DNA of 64,000 bases from Phalacrocorax aristotelis (lineage: Eukaryota > Chordata > Aves > Suliformes > Phalacrocoracidae), in contig NC_134280.1 of the NCBI RefSeq assembly GCF_949628215.1, positions 124,001 through 188,000 on the forward strand, given 5' to 3'. A program made the translations under genes and the position numbers. The notes beneath the pieces are model-generated. The model saw nothing but the letters and a program-made list of their open reading frames with translations. It made no database searches and was not told where the DNA came from. Positions 36,898-49,838 of this stretch are shown in pieces (position 1 is the stretch's first letter; each line of letters starts with the position of its first letter).

Positions 36898-39261
36898 GTA
36901 TGTATAATTCATTGAGAGAGATAGTTTTTTGTTTCAGAAAACTATATATATATTTATATATATAAAAATAAGAATTTATCTGTCTAGTTGATTTTTAAGA
37001 ATAGGAGAGATTATATATATACTTTTTTTAACAAGGTGGATTAATTGGTTTTGCTGACAGGCAGGGTAATGTTTTTGCCATTGATGTGAAACTATAGAGA
37101 GACAAATCTGATGCAAGGGACCTTTAAATGTGTAGCTATACTTGATAACTAATTAATTTCCAATTTCATTTGGTTAAAGTGCTTTATCTTGCAGCTGGTA
37201 ATTACTTCTATTAGAGAAGATACAGGCTGTTTCTGTTTGTCACATCAGAGGGAGCCCAAAATTAAAATTTTAAAGACCAAGCTACTTTCTTTGTTAAGGA
37301 CCTGGGAATATGATCTTTGCATGGAAATAAGTTGCTGCTTATTACAGTTTTCAGAATAGGACTCGGTATTTGCTTGTGTACTTGATATAATTTAATTGAG
37401 AATCAAAGCTATATTTCACACCTCATATAACTGTGTGTTATCAGGAGATTTCGGTGCTGGGAGACTTAAGAAAAGTGGCTTACCAACCTTTTAAATATAG
37501 TGTCTCAACTTCATGCTGGCCGTGATAGTAAACACCTAGTACAGGTACCTAGATGAGTGGTGAGAATTTTAAAAAAATTAAAAGAACTTCAAACTGTTTG
37601 TATTCACAGTTCTAATCATTATAATAATAAAAAGAATTGTCACTTAATCCCTGTACACTTTTCTCCCCTTTTCACCTGCATTGCATTTTTGTTCTTCAGT
37701 TAAGTAACCTAATTTATTAATTTAAAAAAGGCCTTTTCTGGCTTATTTTGTTAGCATTTTGTTCCCTTGACTGGCTTTTTCATCCTTGTTTTCTCTCTCT
37801 TTTCCCCAGCTATGTTTGTGTCTGTGTGATTATTGCTTTTTTAACACTGTACATGTTTCTCTGAATCATGTAAAATGCAGCAAAGTTTCATTTGTGACTG
37901 GGGTTTCTGGGTAATGGGGCAATGCGCAAAACAGTTACTGCGTCTTTTTGGCAGACAGGAGCAGCTACATGAGTGCTGAAGTCATGTCTTCCTGCTCCCT
38001 CTTGTTTGCTAGAGCTTACAACATTGTAGAGCAAATACGTAGTCTCAAGGTAGTGGTGGTCAGTATTTAAACAGAAGATGAAGTCCCTCTTAATGCAGTA
38101 ATACTCAGACTTTCTCGTGTTGTTCAGCTCAAAATGGATGTTAAAGGATGAAATGGCACTTCCTTCGCTAGAAGAAAAATTTAATTCTTTTCACATTTTT
38201 CTTTCATCTTCCACTGATGATGATGGCAGGAAGAGGAAAAGTATTGTATTTTAACTGATAGTGTTCCTTTCTTCAAGTTATGCTGGCGTGGTACAGTTGT
38301 TAATCAGCATGTCCCTGCTTGTTAGAGAATGGCCTTGACATAATTTTTGTTTATCAAATGGTACAGATGTGACGCACAGGGGAGGTTATACAGAACAGCT
38401 GACGCTCTTTAGTCATAAGTGTGCTTGCTGATCCCTGTAAGTGCTGAGTCAGAGAAAAATTCTACCGCGCCTGTAGAGTGTGGGAGTCGATGAAAACTAA
38501 TTAAGTGATGCAAACACCTTCCAGCACTTTTAAACAAGCTTTCCTAAAAGATCGTTTTTCACAAGTCTTGAATCTTGATCAAAATACCTAATAATGATGT
38601 AGACCTTCTTGTCATTGCTGACATCATTGCTTTCATCCATCATAACAGCGAAACGTCCTGATGCGGAAAGGTTCATGGCCTAACAGTGTTTGATGTGCTG
38701 ACAGAGCTTTGATGATCACGCAGCTTTTGTTTCTTCCAAAGGGATTTTTTTTTCTTGGTATCTGAGTCTAGGAATCTCACCTTGTCAAGCTGTGTGAAAT
38801 GGTCAGCAATGTGAATAAAAAAACCCCATACCTCAGCATTCTGCAATTTTTCGCTTTTTAGCCTGAATTCTATTTTAGTGAGAGACAAATTGCAATGGCA
38901 TGTTTTGCAGACACATGGTTTACGTGAAAAATACGAAAAGAACCTAGAAGTTGAATTATTTTTTTAATACTTCTGAACTAAATAAAGCTTCAGATGGGTA
39001 GTTGAGCTTTTGTGGCCTCTTGCACTGAAAGAAATGAGCACAAAGGAGGATCCTCTTTGTTCACACAGTGTATGTAGACATTTTCAGCATTTGGAAATCA
39101 GATTATGTGTAATTGTTCTAGTAAGAGAATTAATAATATTTTTTAAATATTTGAAAATGGTCCAACAAACAAATGTAAATTAATGAAGATTTAGGGGAAA
39201 GGATAACAATTCAGGGAGTGATAAGCACTGTGTCTAGAAGGTCTTTACTTAATCAGATGGT
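36898..39261. other. Intronic stretch, nothing recognised
   Basis: Starts with an AT-alternating run at 36943-36964. The rest is AT-rich single-copy sequence without a supported gene. Confidence 0.4.
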
Positions 39262-39486
39262 CTTGCGCAAGGGGAGGTCTAGGTTGGCTATTGGGAAAAA
39301 TTTCTGTACTGAAAGGGTTGTCAAGGGTTGCAACAGGCTGCCCGGAGAAGTGGTTGAGTCACCTCCCCTGGAGATGTTTGTGTAGGTGTGGTGCTTGGGG
39401 ACATGGTTTAGTCGTGGACTTGGCAGTGCTGGACTAACGGTGGGACTCGATGATCTTAAAGGTCTTTCCAACCTAGACGATTGTAT
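39262..39486 (+). mobile_element. CR1 3'-end fragment
   Basis: Contains gcgcaaggggaggtctagg, actgaaagggttgtcaagg, gacatggtttagtcgtgg and the tail gatcttaaaggtctttccaac. It shares these with the 3' end of the long copy at 29280-29517, so it belongs to the same subfamily. Confidence 0.88.
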
Positions 39487-40384
39487 GTAAGTGGATCCCT
39501 ATACCCAGAGCATTGAACGCGAGACAAGTCTCCAGGTGCATAGATCAAATTACTTAAATAAAAGAGTAAAGAGGAGCTGTGGGCTAGAAGCCTCAGTCTT
39601 GCGTTTTGGGCCAATTCATAGTTCCTGTGTGCAGTGTACTAGCAGCTAACACCTGTATTTCCTCTACAACAGAGAGGTACGGTCTGCCAATGAAGAAAGC
39701 AGTGACTGCAGTTGATCTGAGGCTTTGTGTGGCTTCTTTCATAAAGCAGGGTTAGCGTACTCACAATAAAGATGTGGCTTCCTGAGTTTAGGACAATGTC
39801 ATAAAAATGGACAACTCCCATTTTCTGCTGCTCAGATGATGATTTCTTAGTACAGTGAAACTGAATTAACATTTATTATCTTCATTCTGTTTTTACAAAC
39901 TTAAGACGTGGGTCAAGGCCTTAGTTTCCTGCCACTTTTTAGTATTTTGTCTAGTTTGCATGAAGAGTGGTTAGTTCTTCGCGCAATGGTAAAGTAATGG
40001 TGAGAAAATGCAGCATGTTGGGGGAATAGAAGTTATGTTTGGTTTTGGAATGTACAACTGTATATAAGTCGAAGAAAGAAGATCTTAAAGAAATTTTTGG
40101 TCTTAAACTAAAATTAAGAGACCTAGTGGAACTTGATAATACCGAAGACAGTTTAGTGTGAGTTTTCTTTTTTTTTCACATCCCCCTTCCCCCCGCCCCC
40201 TATTGCGTTGTTTTTGTTTAGAAGGTAAAGCAAGAGCTGTGAAGAACTTAACCAGTAAACAGTTCTGCATGGCAGCAGATGAGTGTGTGACTGCTGCATC
40301 TTTATTGGCCACTACTTGAATGATTTGCTGAGGTGAATGTGGCTTTTTGTGTAGTGCCTTTAATGATTCTCTTATGACATTGTT
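39487..40384. other. Intronic stretch, nothing recognised
   Basis: No gene was seen. A C-rich patch at 40181-40200 gives three long G runs on the minus strand, a borderline quadruplex motif. Confidence 0.4.
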
Positions 40385-40830
40385 GCATTGGGAATGTCCT
40401 GATAAGGCCACATGTGGAATACAGTGTATTTCTGTCTTGTTTCAGAAGGATTATTCATGTTCAAGAAACTTGAAACTAAAATGGGTTAGAAGAACATACA
40501 TTAGGATTCTGAGGGTAATTTGGAGTCTCATGGAAGGATTTGAAAGACCTTAGAGGGGTTTAGTTTAACAAAATTAAAAACAGAGCTTGTATACTCCTAC
40601 CCTATGGGCCACAAGCTCCAAGTAAAACAGTGTAAAGAACACAAAAATTGGAGGATTCAAACAAATGGGGTAAAGCTGTTAAAGAACAATTTCAGGCTGA
40701 AAACCTGAGGAATGTAAATACGGGAGAAGGAAGCCAAATTTTAAGATGGTATTCGATCCATTATGAGAAGGATTGCATGTTGTGGGGTAGGAAGCATGTA
40801 GATTTGATCCAGGAAGTCTTTTCCAGTTGG
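40385..40830 (+). mobile_element. Ancient CR1 LINE fragment
   Basis: Diverged, but with the collinear CR1 ORF2 C-terminal signature. It reads gataaggccacatgtggaat (the usual 'RPHLEY' region), then cagaaggattattcatgttc, gacctt and gtttagtttaacaaaa, followed by a degraded 3' part. The age is similar to the fragment at 22375. The 3' boundary is approximate. Confidence 0.6.
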
Positions 40831-43800
40831 GTGCTCTTTTAACATTAGTACACCCCTTTGCAGAAGGGGGTAGGGGAAGACTTGCAAGCAGGCAAAACCA
40901 AACAACGTAAATTTTTTAAAAGAAATAAAATCCAGAACCCAAACTCTTAGGGAAAGCATTTAATTTCTAGTACTTAAATATTCCTCATACTGACTGATGC
41001 CGTCTTTGCTAGTACTAATATGCACATTGCTGAAATCTGCTGCTGAAATACTGAACTCCTGTTAAATTGTCAGTTCCCAAAATCGTAAGAGATAATTTTG
41101 CTTTGGCAGGCTAAAAATTTTCTGAAACTATATCATATATTTGAGCAAAGGTTGTATTGTTAGCTCTGCTGTTACAGTGGGGATTTTTTTTTGTTGATCT
41201 TTTATTCTAAATTAATATTTTGAATTATTGGTTCTCCACACATTAGTTCACCAAAGGAGATAAACACTTTTAAAAAGATTTCTAAAAACGTGTGGGTTTT
41301 TTTTATCAGCATACTTTCCTAAAACTGTGTATTTTAGGGCCATGTTCTTTTTTTCTTCATTTCAACTATTCTGATAGAAGGGGTTTTCAAGACGCAGATT
41401 GTCATGTATTAATCTTTAATAGGTATTAATGATTTTTTTTTTGTTAAGACTTTTAAAAATATCAGTAGTGGCATATGTTGTCTTGCATAGAGAAACTTGC
41501 TTCAGTTTTTTCAAATATTTATCGAAGTTTTAGGGAAAAAGTGCCCCTGTTTTATCAAATGTTTTTTCTATCAGGTTTTCAGGAAATACTAGTTATAAAT
41601 GCTAACAGAAGTATGAAACAGTTTGACAAAGTTTCCCTAATCTCACTTTTTCAGTCTGTTGTAATGCCTTAACTTTGTTAGCTCTCCTGTCATGGTAAAC
41701 TTCTAGAGCAGACAAGTCGTGAATTACTAATGAAAACCAGGAAGAATGTAACTTGAAAACCCATGCTCTTTCAACCTTTGTTTGCAATATAATTATAAAA
41801 AGGGCACCAAGACAAATTTTAAGACAGGTATATCTTTTGTACTATGTTTGCACTAGAGAAAGAAGCAAATTGCAGTCAAGAAAGCAAACCTTGCCTCACA
41901 GCTTTATGAAAATGGTGCAGTTTTTGCTGCATTCTGCAGTGCTTTCAGATTCTAAGTTTTGATTTGAGAAGATGCCATTGCCAGAATGTAAACCAGTTTT
42001 TCTAGTCTCCTTAAAAAAAACCACCTTGCAAAGTGATAACAGTAACAAAGGTGGGAATTCACCCCACCCTGTCTTCCCACTCAATTCAAAGCTCAATTAG
42101 CTCCATTTATATGCTATTAAGCACAGGAAACTTCGTTTTTCTTTGCTTTGTACACAATAAGGAAATAATGCAGGAAAGAAAGATTAGGTTGGATTAACAT
42201 TGCATAGCTAATAATGAAATTTGAAAATAAAAAATACAATATTTTGCTGTCCACATTAACTGTCCCATTCTTGCAATGAGAAGCAATTACTACACTGGTG
42301 CGCCTGTGTAGGGCAATGCAGCCGATGAGACACTTTGCCTGTGCTGGGTTGATACCGGGAAATGTAAATGTAAAGGAAAGTTTACAATTTCCTCTTCCAG
42401 GCACTTTGTTTTCTGTTCTTTCTGTTCTTTTAAATATTCAACTTCCACCTGTCTTACTGAGTGTAGAATGTCAGCTGTTTCTGGTCTCTTACTTTCAAAT
42501 GGCACGAGGATTTTGTTTGCGTTTAAGGATACTTTGTGTTATGCTTTGTAATAATTGATTCTAAAAACAAATCTAAAAAATAAACCATGATAAAATGCTT
42601 TTCTGTTGGGCTATGTTAGTGGAATGACTGTGGGTACTATAAGGGAGAAGAAGAAACTAGTTGCAAGGACTTCTGTTACTGCACAATTAAATAATAAAAG
42701 CTCAGCATTTACCATTTGTGTGTATGCACAGTTGTGTCAATGCAGAGAATATTTAGTCTGAAACAATATTTTTTTGTCCTTTTTAATATTTTTTTAATTG
42801 GATGGAGAAGTTGGTGTTGTGCAATTTCCTTAAGTTCATGCCAAATCATATATTTGCTGTTGAGTTTTAGCTTAGCTTTCCACTTAGTATAGTATTTCTA
42901 TACCTAAGGCACCTGTTTACTCTGCACTTTGGACGCTGGGGCCAAAACCAGTCTGTGCTTTTAAATCAGGGAGAAAATACTGAAATATGTAAGGAAGAAG
43001 TTATTTGTAAAAGTAGATGCTTCCTTTCAGCTTCAAAATTTTAAAGCTTCAGTGTTGGTATGTATGTATCTGCAGCAAAAGGCACGATTTTTTTCAAAAC
43101 TCACAGTCACTTGTCTCTAGCCATGTTTTCTGTAGTTTTGCCCTATAGATAAAAGTTGGGTCTTTTTGCAGATAGTGGTTTATGCTGGTTTTTTTTCTTT
43201 TTCTTTTTCTTTTACAGTTTGTTTTTAAAACCTTAGGTAAACAGATATTTGGATTCTTCTTTGAGCTTGCTTCTAAAAGAAGTTTTTATATGTTAATTTT
43301 ATCTCTGTAGTGCAAACCTTTACATGGTCAGGTAATGAATGCAACCGCATTTTTGAGTAAAGCAAACACAGGGATGGACTCTAGAGGAAGTAACAATCAG
43401 AATGACATTTGCCAAAATAGGTGTGCCTTTTAGGTGTTAGTTGATATATGCTGGTGATCAAGTTAGACCTGTCAGTAAGTTGTAAAGTGAATGGTAGAAA
43501 TGCATGATAGGCAGCTATAAGTTACTAAGGTAAAGAAACCCCACAGCTGTCAGAAGGATGTGCTGTTTTTTCCACCTGAACACTTACCTTTATTTGGGCC
43601 ATCTAATCCGTTCTGGTTGTGATGATCAAAATTCTTGCTTTTCCTAATAGAAGTTTAAAACAACTTGGAGTCAGTACTGCTTTCATTTAATTGTTACGGT
43701 TTTCTGTTGTGCCTTATTTGCTCTTGTGCTGATGTGTTGCTGTAAGAGACAGTCCTGCTGCTGTGCCTGCATCCTGCCCTTGTTTTGCATTGGACTGTAT

Positions 43801-46800
43801 GTACTCTTGTTCAGCCAAGTGAAGAGTGAGGTGAATTGATCTGCTGGAAGACGTCTCTGTGTGTGAAAATAGACTACAGGTTGCTTTACCGCAGTACACT
43901 TCAACCTCTGTTACAACTGGCTGTTCAAGAGCAGTATTACCGAACTCCTGAGCACGTGACCAGTACATCCAGACTGATTTTGATGGTGTCAGAATAGAGG
44001 CTTTGTTTAGAAGTTGTAACCAGAAGCAATAGGATGAGAAAGAGAAAAGGAGTATTTTAAACTGAAGTACGGACAGTTAAAATTTATAAACAGGTAAGGG
44101 AATAATTTTGGAAGATGTAGAATCTGGTTCCTGAAAACTTGTACAAAATGTTGGGGAGCTAAAGCATTTGCAACGGTAGTAGCTCACACAGAATCCTGAA
44201 CCAGCTTTGGACTGGTTAACTTACATGTTGCTAACAGTGTAGAGGCAGTAGTATGCAGCTGCTCACGGGCTGAAGGGAAAAGCAGTAAATACTTGAAAAT
44301 TGACTGCACTGTGCTGTGAGCTCTAAGACGAGAGTTGCATTGTTTAGCTTAGCTTAACCGTTGCTGAAAACTAGGTAAACAGTCACAGTGGAGATTGTGC
44401 TGTGGATATATCATATTTATGTGGGAGTCTTCTGCCTCTGAGAATCTATCAAGTGGTACGGTAGATCTATTTCATTTTTACGCTTGATTTTATGAGTTAG
44501 ATGTCTTACAAAAATTAAATTTTATACAAAGCAGCCTGAACCTTGGGTTTATGATAGTCCAGTTTAAGCTTAGAGGTACAGACTGTGTGGGTTTCACAGT
44601 GCCCCCCACTGTGTGCATTTCTTATATTGTCTTATTTAATGTTCTTTGTGATGTTGAAGTCCCCTACCTTTTCTCCACAACTTCCTTGTGTATTTGCTTA
44701 CAGTATGCAAATGTCTAGTTAGGTCTTAGAATGCTAACCAAAAAATTATCTTGCTGCTGAGTGCTACTTCCCTTTAGAAAGAAATGCACAACTGTATTTA
44801 CTTGGAGGGAAAAAGTAATTCCTTTCAAGCAAAGCAGGTTTATTACTTACAATTTTCAACATAAATTGTGAAATAATTGGATTGCACTGCCGATAATCAT
44901 CTTTTGACTCTCTTGGGAGCACCAAATACAAGGCGCTGGAAAGAGGGGAGAATGAGTTCTGCTTCATGCATAATCTTGAAATAATTTAAAAAGTGAAGTC
45001 AAGCAATTCAATGTGTGACATTATATCTCACAGGCAAAGTGTACAGGTGGTAGCAAATGTAAAGTTCCCCTGTGTTTAAAATAATGTTTAGAGTTACAAA
45101 AATAACTTTTCTGCAACTGCTGTGAAGGGAGAGGAGGAGCATTATTTTTGTTAACGTGTTACAGGGAGGTGAAACGACATTAATGAAATGGACGGCATGT
45201 GGCTGAGATTTGCCAAGGTGATGAAGGGAGGTAGATTTAGAAGTGCTACAGAAACCGAGTAGGAACTAAATTAATAAATGACACTTGATGACATAATGAT
45301 GGTACAACTTTAAGCCATTTATTGTGGTTTCATTATGGTGTGTATATGGAAATACTGTAACCATTGTGGAATGAAATATATATTTAAAACCAAAAAGAGT
45401 TTCAAAGTAGTGGAACAATGAATGCATTTTATAAAACATTGTTTGAATCTTGTGACAGAAATAAAAAAACATAGTTAAAGCTAAAATACACTGTTGAGTC
45501 CTGGGACTTTTGAGTTTTTGACAGGTGCCTATCTTGTGTTTAAAAAAAAAAAAAGTTTTCATAGAGTTATTTTAAGAATAAATGGAGTACCTGGGAAGGT
45601 TCACTGTGTCCATATAAAAATGACATTACCTTTAAGAAAAATTCACGAGGCAAATTCCAACCCATTCCAACATGTGAGCTTGTAATATTCCCTTGGTGCT
45701 GGGGAAGGTGGGATGTGGTGGGAGGGATGTCTTAATCATTTAAGTTTCTTCCCCCTTTCAAAGGGAAAATAATGGCCTATTTTAGAGGTCTTGGACCATT
45801 TATTTACTGACTGTGGTGAGTGCTACTAATGTCTTGATGTAACTTTCTACAGCAAGTGAATGGAACTCTGGACAGTGAAACGTTTAGTCTTTGGAATGAG
45901 AATAAGCAACCTCAATAATACAGGACCATGCATTAAATAGGATTTTTTTTAATTGGTGAAGAATGGACAATGGTGTTTGATTAACCTAGTAATTTTATTG
46001 TTTATTGTAAATATGAACAGCATGTGGGAGAAGGAACCAGGGCAGTGTGTGATGGCTTTTTTTATACATGTTGCATTGTATTTGCATTTGTTTTGTTTAC
46101 TTGAGTAAGAAATGGGAAGTTAGATGTGTTCTTATGTAAATATAATAGACAACTCTATTTCGGCTCTTACAAATGGAATTTATTTGTTCAGGTATACAGC
46201 AGTTGCATCAAGATACACTTTTTCCTGCCTTGGGGAGTATTAGATACACAGGACATTTGTCAGTCAATTGTGTGTGATACCAAATTGTCCAACTGAAGTT
46301 AGTTTTGCCTTATCAAAATATAGTAGGTGAGTTTGTGTGTATACATCTAGTCAGATTTACCTTCCCAACTGGTAAAATTCTTGGATTTAAACCTTCACTA
46401 AAATCCTGACTACGTGCTGTTGACAGTTTGGGAGGAAGAACCTTTGACTACTGTGTAAGATTAATTAAACATTAGTACTAGTTTTATTACCTGTAACTTT
46501 GAATGTACTGCTAAAGTTTTCCTGCTGAATGCAGACTTTTTATTTAGCTTATTGAAGGTATGTGATATACATTTGTGCTGGGTGATTTGCATAATACCAT
46601 ATAATATTTAAATGCAGAGCTATGCTCCTGTATTTCTGTTAAGTATTTCAAGAAAGGGATTAAGAAATTGCCCTGTTTGCATACCCCAGCAACCACTGGT
46701 GGTATTGCACAATTGCATGTCTCTGTGCCTTCCTTGCCTCGTTTTTCATCCTCACATCTCCGAGACATTTTCTGACACCTCTGCTCATCTATCTCAAAGT

Positions 46801-49795
46801 CTCATTTTGTGTTCTATCACCCCTTTCCAAGCTTAGATTTGACAACGCCCCTACCCCACCCCTTCCCTCAGGTGCAATCTACCTCATGCCTCAACTGCCT
46901 ATGGAAGGGAACTTGCCTTTTAGCTCGTGTAGGTACGCAGGTATTCAGGGTAGGAATGGACATAGAACATTACCTGTAATAACATGAGTGTCAGAGTATA
47001 GAAGGCTGAAAACTTGTACAGGCAGAAGATCATCTATGAGTTTTGAAGGGGGACTGAAAAGTTCATTGCACCATTTGAGATTAAAGAGCGACTTTAGTAG
47101 GTCTTTAGTCAAAGCTAAGACAATGTGAGTGTACTTTGTTGAAATATACTTTACAGGACTATCTGAAGTAATTTGTGTGGCATGAAGCTGTGAGATTGCT
47201 CCAGATGATACAAAGTGGTTTTGCTGATGCACATGGCTGATGTTGAAATTTTTGCTTTTGGAATAATTCCTAACCCATGCAGACCTTGAAGTACTGGAGC
47301 CATAGTAAAGCCTGTTTTTAAAACTGTTACCTGTTTTTACTTGCAGTCATGCAGTCTTTTGTATTACAGTTTCTTAAGTACGGGTTACAGTTTCTTGCGG
47401 GAACGTCTTCATTTACAGTTTTTTGTGTTTCTGGTAAAGTTGTAGAGGACTTTCCAAGTAGTGACCCTTTTCATGTACTAGGGATTGAGAAGAGATGAAA
47501 AAAGCCCCTCTTTCCTCACTCCTTGGTTTACGTACTTGCATTCAGTCAGAGCAGGTGAAGTATAGAGGAGAAGTCAGCAGCTGGTAAAGGAGGTGCATTG
47601 AAGCAACAGATGGTCAGAGCATCAGGCTGAATCCCAAGATTTCCTACTCAAGATTTGCTCCCAGTCTTTTCTTCTCTTTTGGAAGTGTTGATATGCTGGG
47701 GAGACAAGCAGGCTATTTTCCAGTGCAGGATCCTTGGAGGGTCTGGGTAACTTTTCTATAGAGAAACTTTTTTCTTCTCATTGGAACAGTATTCAGGGCT
47801 GAGGATGCCGTGGCTATGCAGTATGCTTTGCCTGCTGGTAGGGTAGTTGGTTATCATTCCTTGCAAATGGCAACCTGGAACTTCAAGAGCTGTTTTTACT
47901 ATCTTCAACTCTATTGAACCTCTAACATTTGCCCTAAGGTTCAGGTTTTGGTGGGCTGTTCAATGCCATCAGGGCCGATTCCAAAACAAAACTTAGCAGT
48001 GCCACAGGTATAGATGTAGTTAGAACTGCGACGTATGTGCAAATTTATAATGGGCAGCAAGTACTTCAGCTTCAGCTGATACAGGAAATGCCATGTTTCT
48101 AACTCAGAGGAAGAAATATGTCTTTGTTTTCTACTTTCTGAAGGACAGTTCAGGCTTCTAGTCAGCCAGTAGGGTGGTTGAAAGAGTAGCAAAACGTGTA
48201 CTTTCTTAAGCTTTTCCTCTCTCAAATGCTTTGCTCCCACTTTTTAAATGGTATAGTTAAGGTGTCATATCTCCTTCCATCACTGCTCTCTCTCTTGTTT
48301 CTGGTGTAGTAGTTGGTGTTGTCAAAGCATGGCAGTAGGGTAGAGAAAGGAAACAGTAATGTTTTGATTTCTCCTTGGGAGAATAAATGCGATTCCTTTC
48401 CTGTATAGGTTGATGATATTGCCTCTGACTGTTACGAGGAACGATTTGTTCCTGACAAGGGAGAAAAATACCTATTGTTTTCCTGGCAGGCCAGGGAGTG
48501 TAGTTGACAGTGGCCGTAAGGAACAAAAACGCAATCGTTGGTGTTAATGCCCACACATTTACGGGTTGTAATTTAAAATTCAATTTAAAAAGTTACAGCT
48601 GTTGTTGATTTAATTACCTACCTAGATTTAAATCCTTACTTAGCATACCTAACTCTGTAAAAGAAGTTCTTGCTCATGTAGATGGCTGAAATTTTGTTTG
48701 TGTAAATTTATTAGTATGTTTTTTTGACTGTACCACTGTGAGATAGGCCAGCTTTATCCTCCTGTCAGTGTAATGATGTAGGGAAAAAATCTAGAGTAAA
48801 AAGGCCAGTTTTTCTACACGTTTGTTTTTTTTAAAGTGTTCAGTGTAAAATAAAACCCCCAAACAACCAACCCCTGAAATGCCATTTTTTTATATGTAGG
48901 CGATTATGCATATTTGCTCAGTTAAGATTGTTTATCAATGTAGCTGAAGAGAGCATCTGCAAGCTTTGTATAGCAAGTATATGTTTAATGCTGCAGAAGA
49001 TATTTTAAAAAGATCAAACTGTAAAATTTCACTGACTCTTTACCAGTCTTCAGTGAAAAACAACTATTGGAAAACCCCAACAGGATCAGATTTCAGCTAC
49101 TATAGCAAGTAACATTTTCCTGAAATGGTTGTATTCCAAAGGTTGCATCTGTTATGCTGTTTTCCATTTCCTATATGGTGTGTATAAACGATGTGTGCAG
49201 AAAAACTTAATCTACTCAGGGCAAAAAAATCTGGGAAGAAAGCAATCCAAACAAGCGTTCAAAAATTATTTAATTTTACGTTTTCAGTGAAATATGTGTG
49301 GATTGTACTGACATGGAGGTGCTTCTGAATTCTCATAGGATGAGGAGGATTTGAAATCCTCATGCTAGAGAACATCAGTAATGGAGTGAAACTCTGGTTC
49401 CATATAAACAAAACTGAAAATTCCCATGGATTTCTGGGAGGCCAGAATTCCTTTTGCTTTTTAGCAGGAAGATTCCTTTGACTTACTGTGTACATCAAAG
49501 GAGAACACATTGTACTATATCATTCACAACTTAGTAAGGGTAAAATGGGTATGTGTACTTAAACAGCTGGTTGCAAACAAAAAACGTGTGATTATATATA
49601 GCATTGGGCTTAAACTATTCTTGTTTTAATGCCTTCATCTCTGGCCATGGGAAACAGTGTTTTCAGTAAACTGGAAATACTTCAGAGCCGTTTTTTTGGG
49701 GGGAGAAATTTTACTGTTCTGTGTGTATTTCTTTGTCCTTGTAAAAGTTACTTGATGAAAGGGTGACTCAGCTGATCATTGTTTTCTGTTCGCAG
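40831..49795. other. Intronic stretch, nothing recognised
   Basis: About 9 kb of AT-rich sequence without a recognised transposon. Short ORFs occur on both strands without recognisable products. A strong pyrimidine tract ending in cag at 43217 is followed within 19 bp by a donor-like GTAAAC; this is judged too short and weak to call. Confidence 0.4.
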
Positions 49796-49838
49796 GTTGC
49801 AAAACTGCAATGTCACAGAACTGACCACATTCATCACA
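49796..49838 (+). other. Candidate 43-bp internal exon
   Basis: The acceptor is good (pyrimidine-rich ttgttttctgttcgcag ending at 49795) and the donor at 49839 reads GTAAGT, a perfect intron-side match. The exon has a higher G+C content than its flanks. If spliced to the first exon at 10162, it would supply the first ATG of the transcript, but that frame closes after four codons (ATG TCA CAG AAC TGA), giving a minimal upstream ORF. The other two frames are open throughout. It is best read as a second 5'-UTR exon or a short coding exon of the gene starting at CpG island 2. The gene identity is unknown. Confidence 0.45.

Noticed and set aside
43218..43236. 19-bp microexon after a long pyrimidine tract
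   Set aside because: The acceptor is good but the donor GTAAAC is weak and the size is extreme. T-rich intronic DNA gives many such pairs.
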